The notes below the pieces were generated by a model. It saw only the letters and a list, made by a program, of their open reading frames with translations, searched no databases and had not been told where the DNA came from. A program made the translations under genes and the position numbers. Below, piece by piece: positions 7,905 to 16,900 of a DNA stretch of 29,707 nt. The first letter of the stretch is position 1. Every line of letters begins with the position of its first letter. Source of the DNA: Oscillospiraceae bacterium (lineage in GTDB: Bacteria > Bacillota > Clostridia > Oscillospirales > Ruminococcaceae); NCBI GenBank assembly GCA_016298065.1, contig JAEDDN010000010.1:1-29707 (forward strand), in the 5' to 3' direction.

Positions 7905-8351
7905 ATGAAGGTATTAAACGAGGTAAACATAAATTTTTTGAGCAGGTCGTCAAACGAGGGCTATGCAAGAATAGCGATATCGGGTTTTGTAAGTCAGCTT
8001 GACCCTACGGTGGACGAGCTGACCGATATAAAAACTGCGGTGAGCGAGGCGGTGACAAACTGTATAGTTCATGCCTACGCCGATACCTTGGGCAAGATTT
8101 ATATTACCGCACGCATTTTGGAAAACAATACAGTTTACATAAAAATTCGTGACAGAGGTTGCGGTATAGAGAACATAAAAAAGGCTATGGAGCCTATGTT
8201 TACCACCGCCCCGAATGAAGAGAGAGCAGGCTTGGGATTTGCAGTTATGCAGACATTTATGGATAAGGTCAGAGTTAATTCGAGGTTAGGTAAAGGTACT
8301 ACTGTAGTTATGTTAAAAAAGCTTACAAGCAGAGCTGATAACAATGGTTAA
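7905..8351 (+). CDS. spoIIAB: Anti-sigma F factor / serine kinase SpoIIAB
   Basis: This GHKL-fold kinase holds sigma F inactive before septation and phosphorylates SpoIIAA. The 148-residue length matches the family. The ATP-site boxes are visible: the N box AVSEAVTNCIVHAY (about residues 45-58), the G1 box RDRGCGIENI, and the G2-like box RAGLGFAVMQTFMD. GGAGGG follows the spoIIAA stop immediately and lies about 6 bases before the ATG. Its last 8 bases overlap the start of sigF, a tight coupling that would keep anti-sigma factor and sigma factor in step. Confidence 0.95.
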   Translation: MKVLNEVNINFLSRSSNEGYARIAISGFVSQLDPTVDELTDIKTAVSEAVTNCIVHAYADTLGKIYITARILENNTVYIKIRDRGCGIENIKKAMEPMFTTAPNEERAGLGFAVMQTFMDKVRVNSRLGKGTTVVMLKKLTSRADNNG

Positions 8352-9012
8352 AACAAAAGCCGACAGGGATTTGTTTGTAGAGCAAAATATAGGGCTGGTA
8401 CATTCCTGCGTAAAACGATTTAAGGGCAGGGGAATAGAGTACGACGATTTATTTTCCGCAGGCTGTGTGGGGCTTATAAAGGCGATAGACGCCTTTGACG
8501 AGGAAAGAGGGCTTTGCTTTTCTACCTATGCAGTACCGGTTATATTGGGCGAGATAAAAAGGCTTTTTCGTGACGGCGGAGCTATTAAGGTTAGCCGAGG
8601 ATTAAAGGAATTGTCCTTAAAGGTTACAAGACAGCGTGAAGTATACATTAAAAATCACGGCAAAGAGCCGACCGTAACAGAGCTAAGCGAGCTTTTAGAG
8701 GTTACTACAGACGATATAATAGAAGCCCTAAACGTCTCTATGCCGCCGGTGTCGCTTACAGACAATAGCGAGGACGGCATGGGCCAGCTTGATATTCCGG
8801 TGGAAAATCACGAGGAGCGAATAGCGGATATAGTTTCCTTAAAGGACGCTTTAAGTCACTTGGACGCAAGAGACCGCAAGCTGATTGTACTCAGGTATTT
8901 TAAAAACAAAACTCAAACGCAAACAGCTAAAGAGTTAAGCATGAGTCAGGTGCAGGTATCACGCAGAGAGAAAAAAATACTCGGCAATTTAAAGTCCGAG
9001 CTACTCGAATAA
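8344..9012 (+). CDS. sigF: Forespore sigma factor sigma F (SpoIIAC)
   Basis: This is the first compartment-specific sporulation sigma factor, active in the forespore after SpoIIAA releases it from SpoIIAB. The 222 residues show region 2 (YDDLFSAGCVGLIKAIDAF and the DNA-melting/-10 segment FSTYAVPVILGEIKR), a region 3 helix set, and a region 4 helix-turn-helix for the -35 element (QTAKELSMSQVQVSRREKK near the C-terminus). It is somewhat shorter than the Bacillus protein (about 255 residues), mainly at the N-terminus. It overlaps spoIIAB by 8 bases and lacks a good ribosome site of its own, so translation is probably coupled. Its presence supports an endospore-forming lineage. Confidence 0.95.
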   Translation: MVKTKADRDLFVEQNIGLVHSCVKRFKGRGIEYDDLFSAGCVGLIKAIDAFDEERGLCFSTYAVPVILGEIKRLFRDGGAIKVSRGLKELSLKVTRQREVYIKNHGKEPTVTELSELLEVTTDDIIEALNVSMPPVSLTDNSEDGMGQLDIPVENHEERIADIVSLKDALSHLDARDRKLIVLRYFKNKTQTQTAKELSMSQVQVSRREKKILGNLKSELLE

Positions 9013-9017
9013 AAATA

Positions 9018-9053
9018 AAAACGTCTTATCTGATTTAGCAGATAAGACGTTTT
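9018..9053. terminator. Bidirectional terminator between convergent operons
   Basis: AAAACGTCTTATCTG (9018-9032) pairs perfectly with CAGATAAGACGTTTT (9039-9053) around a 6-base loop. A-runs on one side and T-runs on the other let it end both the sigF transcript and the minus-strand polysaccharide operon. Confidence 0.93.
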
Positions 9054-9069
9054 GCACTTTTTAAATAAA

Positions 9070-10995
9070 TTATACTATAACAGGCTCTTTGTCGTTTTTG
9101 CCTTCAGCTTCCATAATAACGGTATTTGCTTTTTGTTTTGCCGCATTCAGTTCGTCGGCGTCAATAAAAGTCGGAACGATTTTATGAAGAAGCTCAACTA
9201 TTTTTTCGGTTTCATTTTCGCCTGCAAGCTCACGCAACACAGCAAGCTCCTTGGGGAATACCACAGGGTCAACCGAAATCTGATTGCCTATATATATGCT
9301 CTTATGTACAGTGGACTGAAGGTTTTCCTCATCCATAAGAAGCTCCTCGTAGAGCTTTTCGCCCGGACGCAAGCCTGTAAATACTATAGGCATTTGTGAG
9401 TAGGGCTCGTAACCATAAAGCCTTATTAGATTTTCTGCAAGCGTTACAATCTTAACCTGCTCGCCCATATCAAGCACAAATATTTCGCCGCCCTTGGCGA
9501 TTGCACCTGCCTGAAGCACTAACGATACCGCTTCGGGAATGGTCATAAAGTATCTTACTATGTCAGGGTGCGTAACCGTAACAGGTCCGCCTGCTTCGAT
9601 TTGCTTTTTAAAAAGAGGTATAACCGAACCGTTAGAGCCTAATACGTTACCGAAACGTACCGCAACGTATTCGGTACCTGAGGTTTCCTGAGCCATATAC
9701 TGCATAATCATCTCACAGCAACGCTTGGTAGCACCCATTACGTTTGTCGGGTTAACCGCCTTATCTGTAGAGATGAGCACCATCTTTTTAACCCTGTGCT
9801 TGTGACAAAGCTTAGCGACATTAAGCGTACCGAAAATATTATTTTTAACCGCTTCTTCGGGGTTTGTTTCCATTAACGGCACATGCTTGTGAGCTGCAGC
9901 GTGGAAAACAACGTCGGGGTGGTATTTTTCAAAAAGCATATCCATCTTTTTAAAATCACGCACCGAAGCAATTTGAACATCAACCTTAGCCACGCCGTTA
10001 TATTCACGGACAATCTCCTGCTGAATATCATAAGCGTTATTCTCATAAATATCAACGATAATGAGCATTTTAGGCGAGTATTTAAGCACCTGTCTGCAAA
10101 GCTCGGAACCGATAGAGCCGCCGCCGCCGGTTACCATACAGATTTTATTTTCGATATATTCCTTAACCGGCTTGTCCTCTAAAGAAACGGTTTCTCTGCC
10201 GAGCAGGTCTTTTATGTCGATATTTACAATCTGAGTTAAGATTTTTTCATCGGTGATAATTTTATTGAGCGTCGGGATAGTTCTTACCTTACAATCTTCG
10301 GCTTTTGCGCAGTTATTTAATATTCTTCGTCTGTTTTCGTCGTCGCAGGACGGAATAGCAAAGATGATATTTTTAATTTTATACTGTTTGCATATTTCCG
10401 GGATTTGCTCGGTATTACCCACTACGGGTACGTTATTTATTCTTCTGCCTTGCTTTTGCATGTCGTCATCAACGATACAAACAGGGTTATAACCGCTGTC
10501 CTTAGCAAGCGAGATTTCATCAAGAATTGCCTTACAAACAACGCCGCCGCCGACAATAAGAGTATTTTCACGGGATTGCATACTTGCCTGATGCTGTACA
10601 AAATCATAAATTGATTTATATACAAGTCTCATAAATACTACGGCGCAAAGGGTGATAAAGCCGCACATAAGCATAAATGAGAACAAAGGCTTAAGTCCCC
10701 ATAACAGTGAGACAACAGTTGCCACACCTGAGCCAACCACAATGCCTAAAACGCAGTTTACAAAATCTCTGAAGCCTGCAAAGCGCCATATACTCGAATA
10801 AACTCTGAAAAGAAAAAGTCCGAGTATATTACAAATGACGTATATTACGCCGATTTTTAAAATCTCACGCACATCATAGTTTAATCTAAGCAAAACATAT
10901 ATAAAAAATACTGCTAAAACATAGGCTGCACAGATAGCTAAGGCATCAGCTATAAACAGTATAACTTTTCTGAATTTTAACTTATCGCTCCACAT
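9070..10995 (-). CDS. Membrane-bound nucleotide-sugar 4,6-dehydratase (CapD/PglF/WbpM family)
   Basis: Enzymes of this family dehydrate UDP-GlcNAc-type sugars to 4-keto-6-deoxy intermediates for capsule, exopolysaccharide or glycan synthesis. The 641 residues comprise four hydrophobic N-terminal segments (roughly 10-125), a first Rossmann-like domain (TLIVGGGVV near 146-154), and an extended SDR catalytic domain. The latter has VTGGGGSIGSE (about 288-298), the LISTDKAVNPTN stretch (about 407-418) and MGATK (420-424), where Met replaces the usual SDR Tyr, as in PglF/WbpM. AAGGAGG (11002-11008) precedes the start. It is the last gene of the minus-strand cps operon and closes at the shared terminator. 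The exact product sugar cannot be deduced. Confidence 0.92.
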   Translation of the reverse strand: MWSDKLKFRKVILFIADALAICAAYVLAVFFIYVLLRLNYDVREILKIGVIYVICNILGLFLFRVYSSIWRFAGFRDFVNCVLGIVVGSGVATVVSLLWGLKPLFSFMLMCGFITLCAVVFMRLVYKSIYDFVQHQASMQSRENTLIVGGGVVCKAILDEISLAKDSGYNPVCIVDDDMQKQGRRINNVPVVGNTEQIPEICKQYKIKNIIFAIPSCDDENRRRILNNCAKAEDCKVRTIPTLNKIITDEKILTQIVNIDIKDLLGRETVSLEDKPVKEYIENKICMVTGGGGSIGSELCRQVLKYSPKMLIIVDIYENNAYDIQQEIVREYNGVAKVDVQIASVRDFKKMDMLFEKYHPDVVFHAAAHKHVPLMETNPEEAVKNNIFGTLNVAKLCHKHRVKKMVLISTDKAVNPTNVMGATKRCCEMIMQYMAQETSGTEYVAVRFGNVLGSNGSVIPLFKKQIEAGGPVTVTHPDIVRYFMTIPEAVSLVLQAGAIAKGGEIFVLDMGEQVKIVTLAENLIRLYGYEPYSQMPIVFTGLRPGEKLYEELLMDEENLQSTVHKSIYIGNQISVDPVVFPKELAVLRELAGENETEKIVELLHKIVPTFIDADELNAAKQKANTVIMEAEGKNDKEPVIV

Positions 10996-11011
10996 AAGCA
11001 GCCTCCTTAAA

Positions 11012-11725
11012 TCATTTATTTTTTATTTCGTCATAAAGCTCGGCAGAGTCAGAAAGTATTTGTCTTACAAGCTCTTTGCCGGCTTTTTTCTCTATGTAGT
11101 CAAACGCCTCTTTGTACATTGGGCGCCTTTCCTCGCAGTTATGGGCGTCGCTTGCCACATACTGACAATATCCGTCTATAAGTAACTGTAAAGTCTTTTT
11201 GCGCCCAAAGCCCTTTGATAAGGACTGAGTATTAACATGCCCTCTTATGCCGTCAATTTCAAAAAGCGAAGTAACCTCATCATAGCTGTTCCAGCGAAAA
11301 TATCGCTCAAGGTGACACATAATGGGGGTAAGCCCCAGCGCTAACTTTACGTTAAAAATTTCGTCTGCGATTTTCGGTGTTATGCGTCCGTACGGCATTT
11401 CGATAAGAATAAAAGGGCTGTTTTCTATGCAAAGCTCCTTTAATTCCTCACGTTCGGACATTTTTTCAAAATACATTACCTCATAGCCTAACAGTATTTC
11501 GGGAAAGCCCTTGCCCTCACAAGCCGAGATAAGCTTGTTATAAGCGTGGTTTATATTCCTAAGATACGAGCTAAGCGAGCCTTTATCTCCGTAAAAATGC
11601 GGAGTGGCGATAACTTTCTCGACGCCAAGCCGTTTCATTTCTTTGAGCATAGCAAGGCTTACCTCAAGATTAGGCGAGCCGTCGTCAACACCAGGCAGTA
11701 TATGTGAATGTATATCAAATAGCAT
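11012..11725 (-). CDS. cpsB: PHP-domain tyrosine-protein phosphatase CpsB/YwqE
   Basis: This metal-dependent phosphatase removes phosphate from the tyrosine tail of the CpsD kinase and so tunes polysaccharide length and output. The start is set at ATG 11725, because AAAGGTGG (11734-11741) lies 8 bases upstream; the longer GTG reading at 11737 would start inside that site. The 237 residues show the PHP metal ligands: DIHSHILPGVDDG at the N-terminus, ATPHF, GYEV, CHLERY and ASDAHN. The length fits CpsB/Wzb-PHP enzymes (about 240-255). It lies between the kinase gene and the dehydratase in one minus-strand operon. Confidence 0.93.
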   Translation of the reverse strand: MLFDIHSHILPGVDDGSPNLEVSLAMLKEMKRLGVEKVIATPHFYGDKGSLSSYLRNINHAYNKLISACEGKGFPEILLGYEVMYFEKMSEREELKELCIENSPFILIEMPYGRITPKIADEIFNVKLALGLTPIMCHLERYFRWNSYDEVTSLFEIDGIRGHVNTQSLSKGFGRKKTLQLLIDGYCQYVASDAHNCEERRPMYKEAFDYIEKKAGKELVRQILSDSAELYDEIKNK

Positions 11726-11766
11726 ATTGCATACCACCTTTAAGATAAATATAAGTAAATTTCAAT

Positions 11767-12516
11767 TTACTTGTTAGATGAAGAAGCCTTGTAAGCATAG
11801 TTATAAGAATAATAGTAACGGTGTCTGTAGCCGAGTTTACCGATACTGTTTCTGCTTCCGTTGATAACAGTACCGAAAAGCTTCATTCCCGTATCGTCTA
11901 TAGCGGCTAAAGCCTTTTTAACAGCTTCGTATTTGGTGGATCTTTCTCTTACAACCAATACAGCACCGCCGACCTTGTCACTTAGGGATAAAGCGTCAGC
12001 CACCATATTTATAGGCGGAGTATCGAGGATAATTACATCGTAAGCTTGCTCTAAGCGTTTTAGTATATCGTCCATTCTCTTGGAAGCGAGCATTTCCGAC
12101 GGAGTCGGAGGAATAGGACCTGAGGTTATAACGTCAATATTTTCTCTAAACGGTTTTATAGCCTCCGATAAATCGTTAAAGTTACCCAAAACGCTGCTTA
12201 AACCAACGTGATTTGTAAGACCTAACTTTTTATAAACGGTAGGCTTTCTCATATCGGCGTCAATTATCATAACCCTCTTGCCGAGCTGTGAAAAAACTAT
12301 ACCGGTATTTAAAGCAACGGTACTTTTACCTTCGTCAGGCATAGGGCTTGTGATAACAAAGGATTTTTTATCAGACTGTGATAAAACGAACTGTAAATTT
12401 GTTCTGAATTTTTTATATGCCTCAACAATCATAAAAGCCGAATCTTCGTCTAAGATATATGACTTTTTATTTCTTGGGCTTTTCTTTCCCGAAGTCTTAT
12501 TTTTGTTTTTTAGCAT
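11767..12516 (-). CDS. cpsD: Bacterial tyrosine kinase CpsD (CapB/YwqD)
   Basis: This is a cytoplasmic BY-kinase that works with the membrane partner CpsC and autophosphorylates on a C-terminal tyrosine cluster to control polysaccharide polymerisation. ATG 12516 is preferred because GGGAGG (12525-12530) stands 8 bases upstream; an earlier in-frame start at 12564 would overlap cpsC further and has no site. The 249 residues carry Walker A (SPMPDEGKST, about 57-66), Walker A' (MIIDADMRKP, about 83-92) and Walker B (VIILDTPP), and end in a Tyr-rich tail (GYRHRYYYSYNYAY). Its first 20 bases overlap the end of cpsC, so the pair is translationally coupled. Confidence 0.95.
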   Translation of the reverse strand: MLKNKNKTSGKKSPRNKKSYILDEDSAFMIVEAYKKFRTNLQFVLSQSDKKSFVITSPMPDEGKSTVALNTGIVFSQLGKRVMIIDADMRKPTVYKKLGLTNHVGLSSVLGNFNDLSEAIKPFRENIDVITSGPIPPTPSEMLASKRMDDILKRLEQAYDVIILDTPPINMVADALSLSDKVGGAVLVVRERSTKYEAVKKALAAIDDTGMKLFGTVINGSRNSIGKLGYRHRYYYSYNYAYKASSSNK

Positions 12517-13228
12517 ATCTGTATCCTCCCTTGAAGTTTTGTGCAAAGTCCGGAATTGTTCCAAGCACCGAAACGCCGTAGCGTGAAGTAAAGTCGTCCT
12601 CGTCCTTAACGGTGTTATCCATTAAAACTATAGCTAAAACCAAAAGTATCGACAAAGCAACGCCTGCCAAAAAGCCCTTTAAGGTATTTACGGATTTGCT
12701 TACGGCATTAACAGAAGGATAACTCGGTGCGTCGATAACATTTATATCTGCAAGCCACATTTTCTGTACGAGAAAATCGGGCGCACATTCTATTACGGCG
12801 TTAGCCAAATCCTGTGCAAGCTGAGCGTTATAAGCGGTAACCGTTACTGTTATAAATTCCGAATCCGACTCAAAGGTAACCATAGAGCGAAGCGCACCTG
12901 CGCTTATGTTATAACCCTGCATATAAGACGAGTTTTTAACAAGATCCATCATAGCGGTGGAATTTAACACGCTTATATATGAGGTAGCAAGTCTTGCCGA
13001 TATGGTAATATCGCTTACCCTAAAGGTGTTGTTGTCCTCGCCCTCGGTATTTGTTAAGTTTGAACTGTTAACAATCATCGAAGCATAGCAGGTATAGCTG
13101 GGATAGGTAAAATACGAAGTATAAAGGTAAGCACCGATAGTAAACACAGCAATTATGATTATAATAAACTTTGCTTGTTTGAGCGCTACCTTTAGCACAT
13201 CTTTCAAACTGATTTTAATGTCGCCCAT
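12497..13228 (-). CDS. cpsC: Chain-length determinant / kinase activator CpsC (Wzz family)
   Basis: This membrane protein sets polysaccharide chain length and activates the CpsD kinase through its cytoplasmic tail. The 243 residues have a short N-terminal cytoplasmic part, a first membrane helix (FIIIIIAVFTIGAYLY, about 21-36), an external coiled loop of about 130 residues, and a second helix (FLAGVALSILLVLAIVLM, about 188-205). The Pro-containing DAPSYPSV stretch before helix two is typical. A short basic tail rich in Tyr and Lys ends the protein. GGTGG about ten bases upstream supports ATG 13228. It is the first gene of the minus-strand operon cpsC-cpsD-cpsB-dehydratase. Confidence 0.92.
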   Translation of the reverse strand: MGDIKISLKDVLKVALKQAKFIIIIIAVFTIGAYLYTSYFTYPSYTCYASMIVNSSNLTNTEGEDNNTFRVSDITISARLATSYISVLNSTAMMDLVKNSSYMQGYNISAGALRSMVTFESDSEFITVTVTAYNAQLAQDLANAVIECAPDFLVQKMWLADINVIDAPSYPSVNAVSKSVNTLKGFLAGVALSILLVLAIVLMDNTVKDEDDFTSRYGVSVLGTIPDFAQNFKGGYRYAKKQK

Positions 13229-13801
13229 TTTTTGATAACCACCATTCTTTTGTTTTTAAACATAATTTTCACAACATATTTTTAAGAAGCTTTATTAAAA
13301 CAGCTTCGTGCGCCTATATATAATGTAGATACATTTAAAAATCACTTCGGCACACATTAAATTTTATCATTTAAAGCCCAATTAGTCAATGCCAATAAAA
13401 AGAAAAGTTATCAAAAAGCAAACCATTTTTTGTTTTTCAGCAAAGCAATAATTGTGTTTTGGGCACATTCTATAATATATAGTCAAATTACACAATAAAA
13501 TTATAAAAAATTTATAATAAAAATTTTTGTTTTTTATAATTTTTGTGTTGCAATTACCAAAAGTAACTGATATAATAAAAAGTGAAAAAATGATATAGGA
13601 TTTTAACCAAATTGTAATTTTTATTAAATGCAGGGCAGTTTGGGTTTGTTTTTGACTTTAAAAACAAATAAATCAAGCCTAAGCCGCAGACAAAATAACA
13701 AATTTGTAACCTGATTGTAAAAATTTTTAAAAAGCATTTAACCATAGTGCTTTTGCACAGGTAATCAGAGAAAAACAACGTTATTTTGTATATGTATATA
13801 A
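13229..13801. other. AT-rich divergent intergenic region without a gene
   Basis: No gene is supported in these roughly 570 bases between the leftward cps operon and the rightward LamG gene. The DNA is rich in runs of A and T. An open frame at 13554-13778 on the minus strand is low-complexity and has no coding signature. The cps promoter must lie here, but I found no convincing minus-strand -35/-10 pair. Confidence 0.6.
13286..13307 (-). other. Small hairpin in the leader of the cps operon
   Basis: GAAGCT (13286-13291) and AGCTTC (13302-13307) can pair, followed on the minus strand by an A/T-rich run. It lies about 60 bases before cpsC and could be a weak attenuator or simply chance in AT-rich DNA. 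Confidence 0.3.
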
Positions 13802-13830
13802 TTTACATATTTGAGTTAAAATGTTATAAT
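13802..13830 (+). promoter_or_regulatory. Promoter of the LamG giant protein
   Basis: TTTACA (13802-13807) and TATAAT (13825-13830) are 17 bases apart. The start point would fall near 13837, giving a leader of about 120 bases that contains the hairpin structure at 13851-13922. Confidence 0.7.
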
Positions 13831-13850
13831 CATTAAGTTAATATATGTTT

Positions 13851-13922
13851 GAGAAATTACATAAACGAGCTTGCCTGTTGTCAGCTGTAAAACGGGACTT
13901 TGCTCGTATATCGTCATTTCTC
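13851..13922 (+). ncRNA. Structured 5' leader RNA upstream of the LamG gene
   Basis: Three nested helices can be drawn: GAGAAAT (13851-13857) with ATTTCTC (13916-13922), ACGAGC (13865-13870) with GCTCGT (13902-13907), and CCTGTT (13874-13879) with AACGGG (13891-13896), the last containing one G-U pair. An 11-base loop holding CAGCTG caps the structure. It does not match riboswitch cores I know (c-di-GMP-I, purine, SAM, ykkC). The element ends about 19 bases before the ribosome site, so it could protect or regulate the mRNA. Confidence 0.5.
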
Positions 13923-13957
13923 GAGACTTGTATAAATTTAAAAGGAGGATTTTAGTT

Positions 13958-16900
13958 ATGAAACTAAAAGGATTCAAACGCTTTTTAGCTGCTTTGGTTT
14001 CGGTAGGTATGCTTGCGGCTATGATACCGTCAGGTCTTACGGTATTCGCTGCTGAGAACTCAAGCCTCGATAACGGAATCGTATCTTGGTGGAAATTCGT
14101 TGACTTAGATAACGACGGCACACCGGAATTTACCGATGCTATCACAGCTGAAAACGCATCACTGGCAGGTCAACACCATGACGAAAACTCTGGCCTTTAT
14201 TCGTACAATAACGTAAGTTATGTACATTATGCGGCTAACATTAGAGATACCTTTAATGTAACGCACGCAGATACACTTGACTTCTACGTTGCAGAAGGTA
14301 ACAAGGGCGTTAACAGAAGTTACTTGGACGTTGGTACGTCCAGTACAACCGGCGTAGATTATTCTGACGGTTTTACAATTTCGTTTAACGTTATGTACAC
14401 CGACGCTGCTGCTACAGATACATTGTTCGCATGGCAGCAAAACGCAGGAAATAACGGCGGAGATTATCTCGTTATTCGTTCCGACTACGTTTATTATAAC
14501 TTAAACGGCGTTAGCGGCATGATCGAAATGAATGAAGCTTATAACTATTATAAGAGAACGAATACATGGTATAACATCACACTTCGTATTGACCCCGATA
14601 CAAATTCTATTGTATTTACAACTTCACGCTCAGGTGAAACAAAAGCAAAAACAACAACCTTGAGTGCGGCTAATATCACAAGCATGCTTTCAGGTTTGAG
14701 TGACCTTAACTACCTATACTTAGGTGGTTCCGGTCTTAACCCGGGCTATCAGTTACAGCACGACCTTACAGGTTATATGGATGGTCTTATGATCTGGAAC
14801 AGAGCGCTTGATGATGACGAAATCGACTCTGTTCAAGACGGTGATACACCTTCTTATATAGTTGATATTACAAACCCGGATAACCCTGCTTACAATACCG
14901 ATACAGTAACAGTTACTGTTGCCGGTAGCCCTGCAGAAGGCGGCGAGGTTGTAGCAAGCGGTTACTTAACAAAGGACTTTGATATCGATAACCTCACAGC
15001 AGGTGATTATGTAGATAGTGAAACTCGTGGTGACTTTACTCTTATCGTAGATGACAGTGCAGCTCCTGCAACAGTTTCCGAAGAGGAAAACACTGTAGGC
15101 GGCACTACATATACTAAGGTTCTTACAATTGACGGCAACAACGCTATCGAAGTAACAACCGAAGGTCCTTGCACACTTACACTTATTGCAAGCGGTGACA
15201 CAGCACTTATCACAAGCGAGTCTATTGGCGGTACAAGCGTTGATACTGTTAATTTAACAGGCTCACAAGCTTCTTATGATGTTGCTATCAGTGAAGCAGG
15301 TACTTACTATATCTATACTACCGGCAGTATTGACGTTGCCGATGTAGCAGTTACATACGAAGTATCAGGCACAACTATTACAGTAAGTAAGGGCTCTGAC
15401 GTTACTATTTCAGCAACTCCGGATACTGAAAATTATTATGTTTTCAATAACTGGACTGTAAACGGCAGCGAAGTTTCTACTTCTGCAACCGATATTATCA
15501 CAGTTGACTCAAATACAAACTTTATTGCTAACTTTGATTTAGAACTTGATCAAGTTACAGTTACAGTTGCTCCTTCTCCTGCAGCAGGCGGTAATGTTCA
15601 GATAAGCTATACCGAAACTGAAGGCTCAGCTCCTGAAGCTGACGCATATAAGATCAGTGAAGACTCAACAACTACTACCTTAACAGGTGCAGCTCCTAAC
15701 AATACTCCGGCAAGCGATGCGCACCGTTTCACAAACCCGTTCTATAACGGCGGTTACAGCTCAATTACCTTCTCGGTAACAGCTAACACAACTGACCAGA
15801 ACGATTACAACACATTGGTTGAGTTCTTAAGTGAAGGCAGTGGTTTCTATTCACTTACAAGTAGCGGTTCTACCCATAAGAATGACTGGGCAGGAAGCTA
15901 CTGGGATGACTTAAGCGGTAATGCTTCAGCCGGCCAACATACCTATACCGTAGTAATTAACGGCACAGGCGAAACAGTATACGTTGACGGCGTTCAGGCT
16001 TATACACATGCTGACGCAAACTTATTAAGCTACGTTTTAGGTCGTCAGTATATGGCAGTAGGTTCATACAACACCTATGACGGTACAACTTGGGCATGGA
16101 ACTCTGCAACAGGTACTGTATCTAAAATTGTTGCTTACAATACTGCTTTGACAGCTTCACAAATTCAAGAAGCTATTGCAGGCGGTTCATCAAGCTCACA
16201 TGTAGTTACAGATCCTTCAAGCGCAACAGTTGATATTGGTACTACAGTAACACTTTCAGCTACTGCAAACCAGGATTACACCTTCTTATACTGGTCAAAC
16301 GACGGCGGTGTAACAAAGAGAGAAACCGCAACTTACTCATATCCTGCTAACGAAGATGCTGACTGGATTGCATACTTCAGATATTCAGGCGATATTACAA
16401 TTACGGTAAATGCTGTTCCTCGTGACGGCGGTGTAGTTGAAGCAAACGGTACACATACCGAAAGCGTTACAAATACAACTACTACAACTGAAATTCCGGC
16501 AGATGCACATTTTATTAGTGAAAATACAACAACCTATACCTTAACAGGTGCAGGACAAAACGGTGCAGCTGCATCAGACGCCGTAAGATTTGCTAACCCG
16601 TTCTATAACGGTAATTACAGCTCAATTACCTTTACTGTAGATGCTAACCTTTCATCTGTAAGTCAATGGTCTACATTAGTACAGTTTACTACAGGTGCTA
16701 CAGGTTTCTTCTCAGTAGCAAGTAACGGTTCGGTGCACCTCAATGAATGGGATGGTACGAACTTCTTTGACGACAACGATGGTACTGCAGTAGCAGGTGC
16801 TCATACCTATATGGTAACAGTTACAAGCTCTGCTATAACGGTATATCAAGACGGTGTTCAGGTAAATACATATACAGGTAGTAAAGTTGAGCGTGTATTA

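Noticed and set aside
13229..13801. CRISPR array or small genes in the AT-rich gap
   Set aside because: No regularly spaced repeats are present, and the open frames are low-complexity without ribosome sites.
13851..13922. c-di-GMP-I (GEMM) riboswitch
   Set aside because: The GGGCAAACC- and GGGACGCAAAGCC-like cores are absent; only the location before a surface protein gene fits.
13871..13957. N-terminal extension of the LamG protein from an upstream in-frame ATG
   Set aside because: The extension lies within the hairpin leader, has no ribosome site and would hide the signal peptide that begins at 13958 after a strong AAAAGGAGG.
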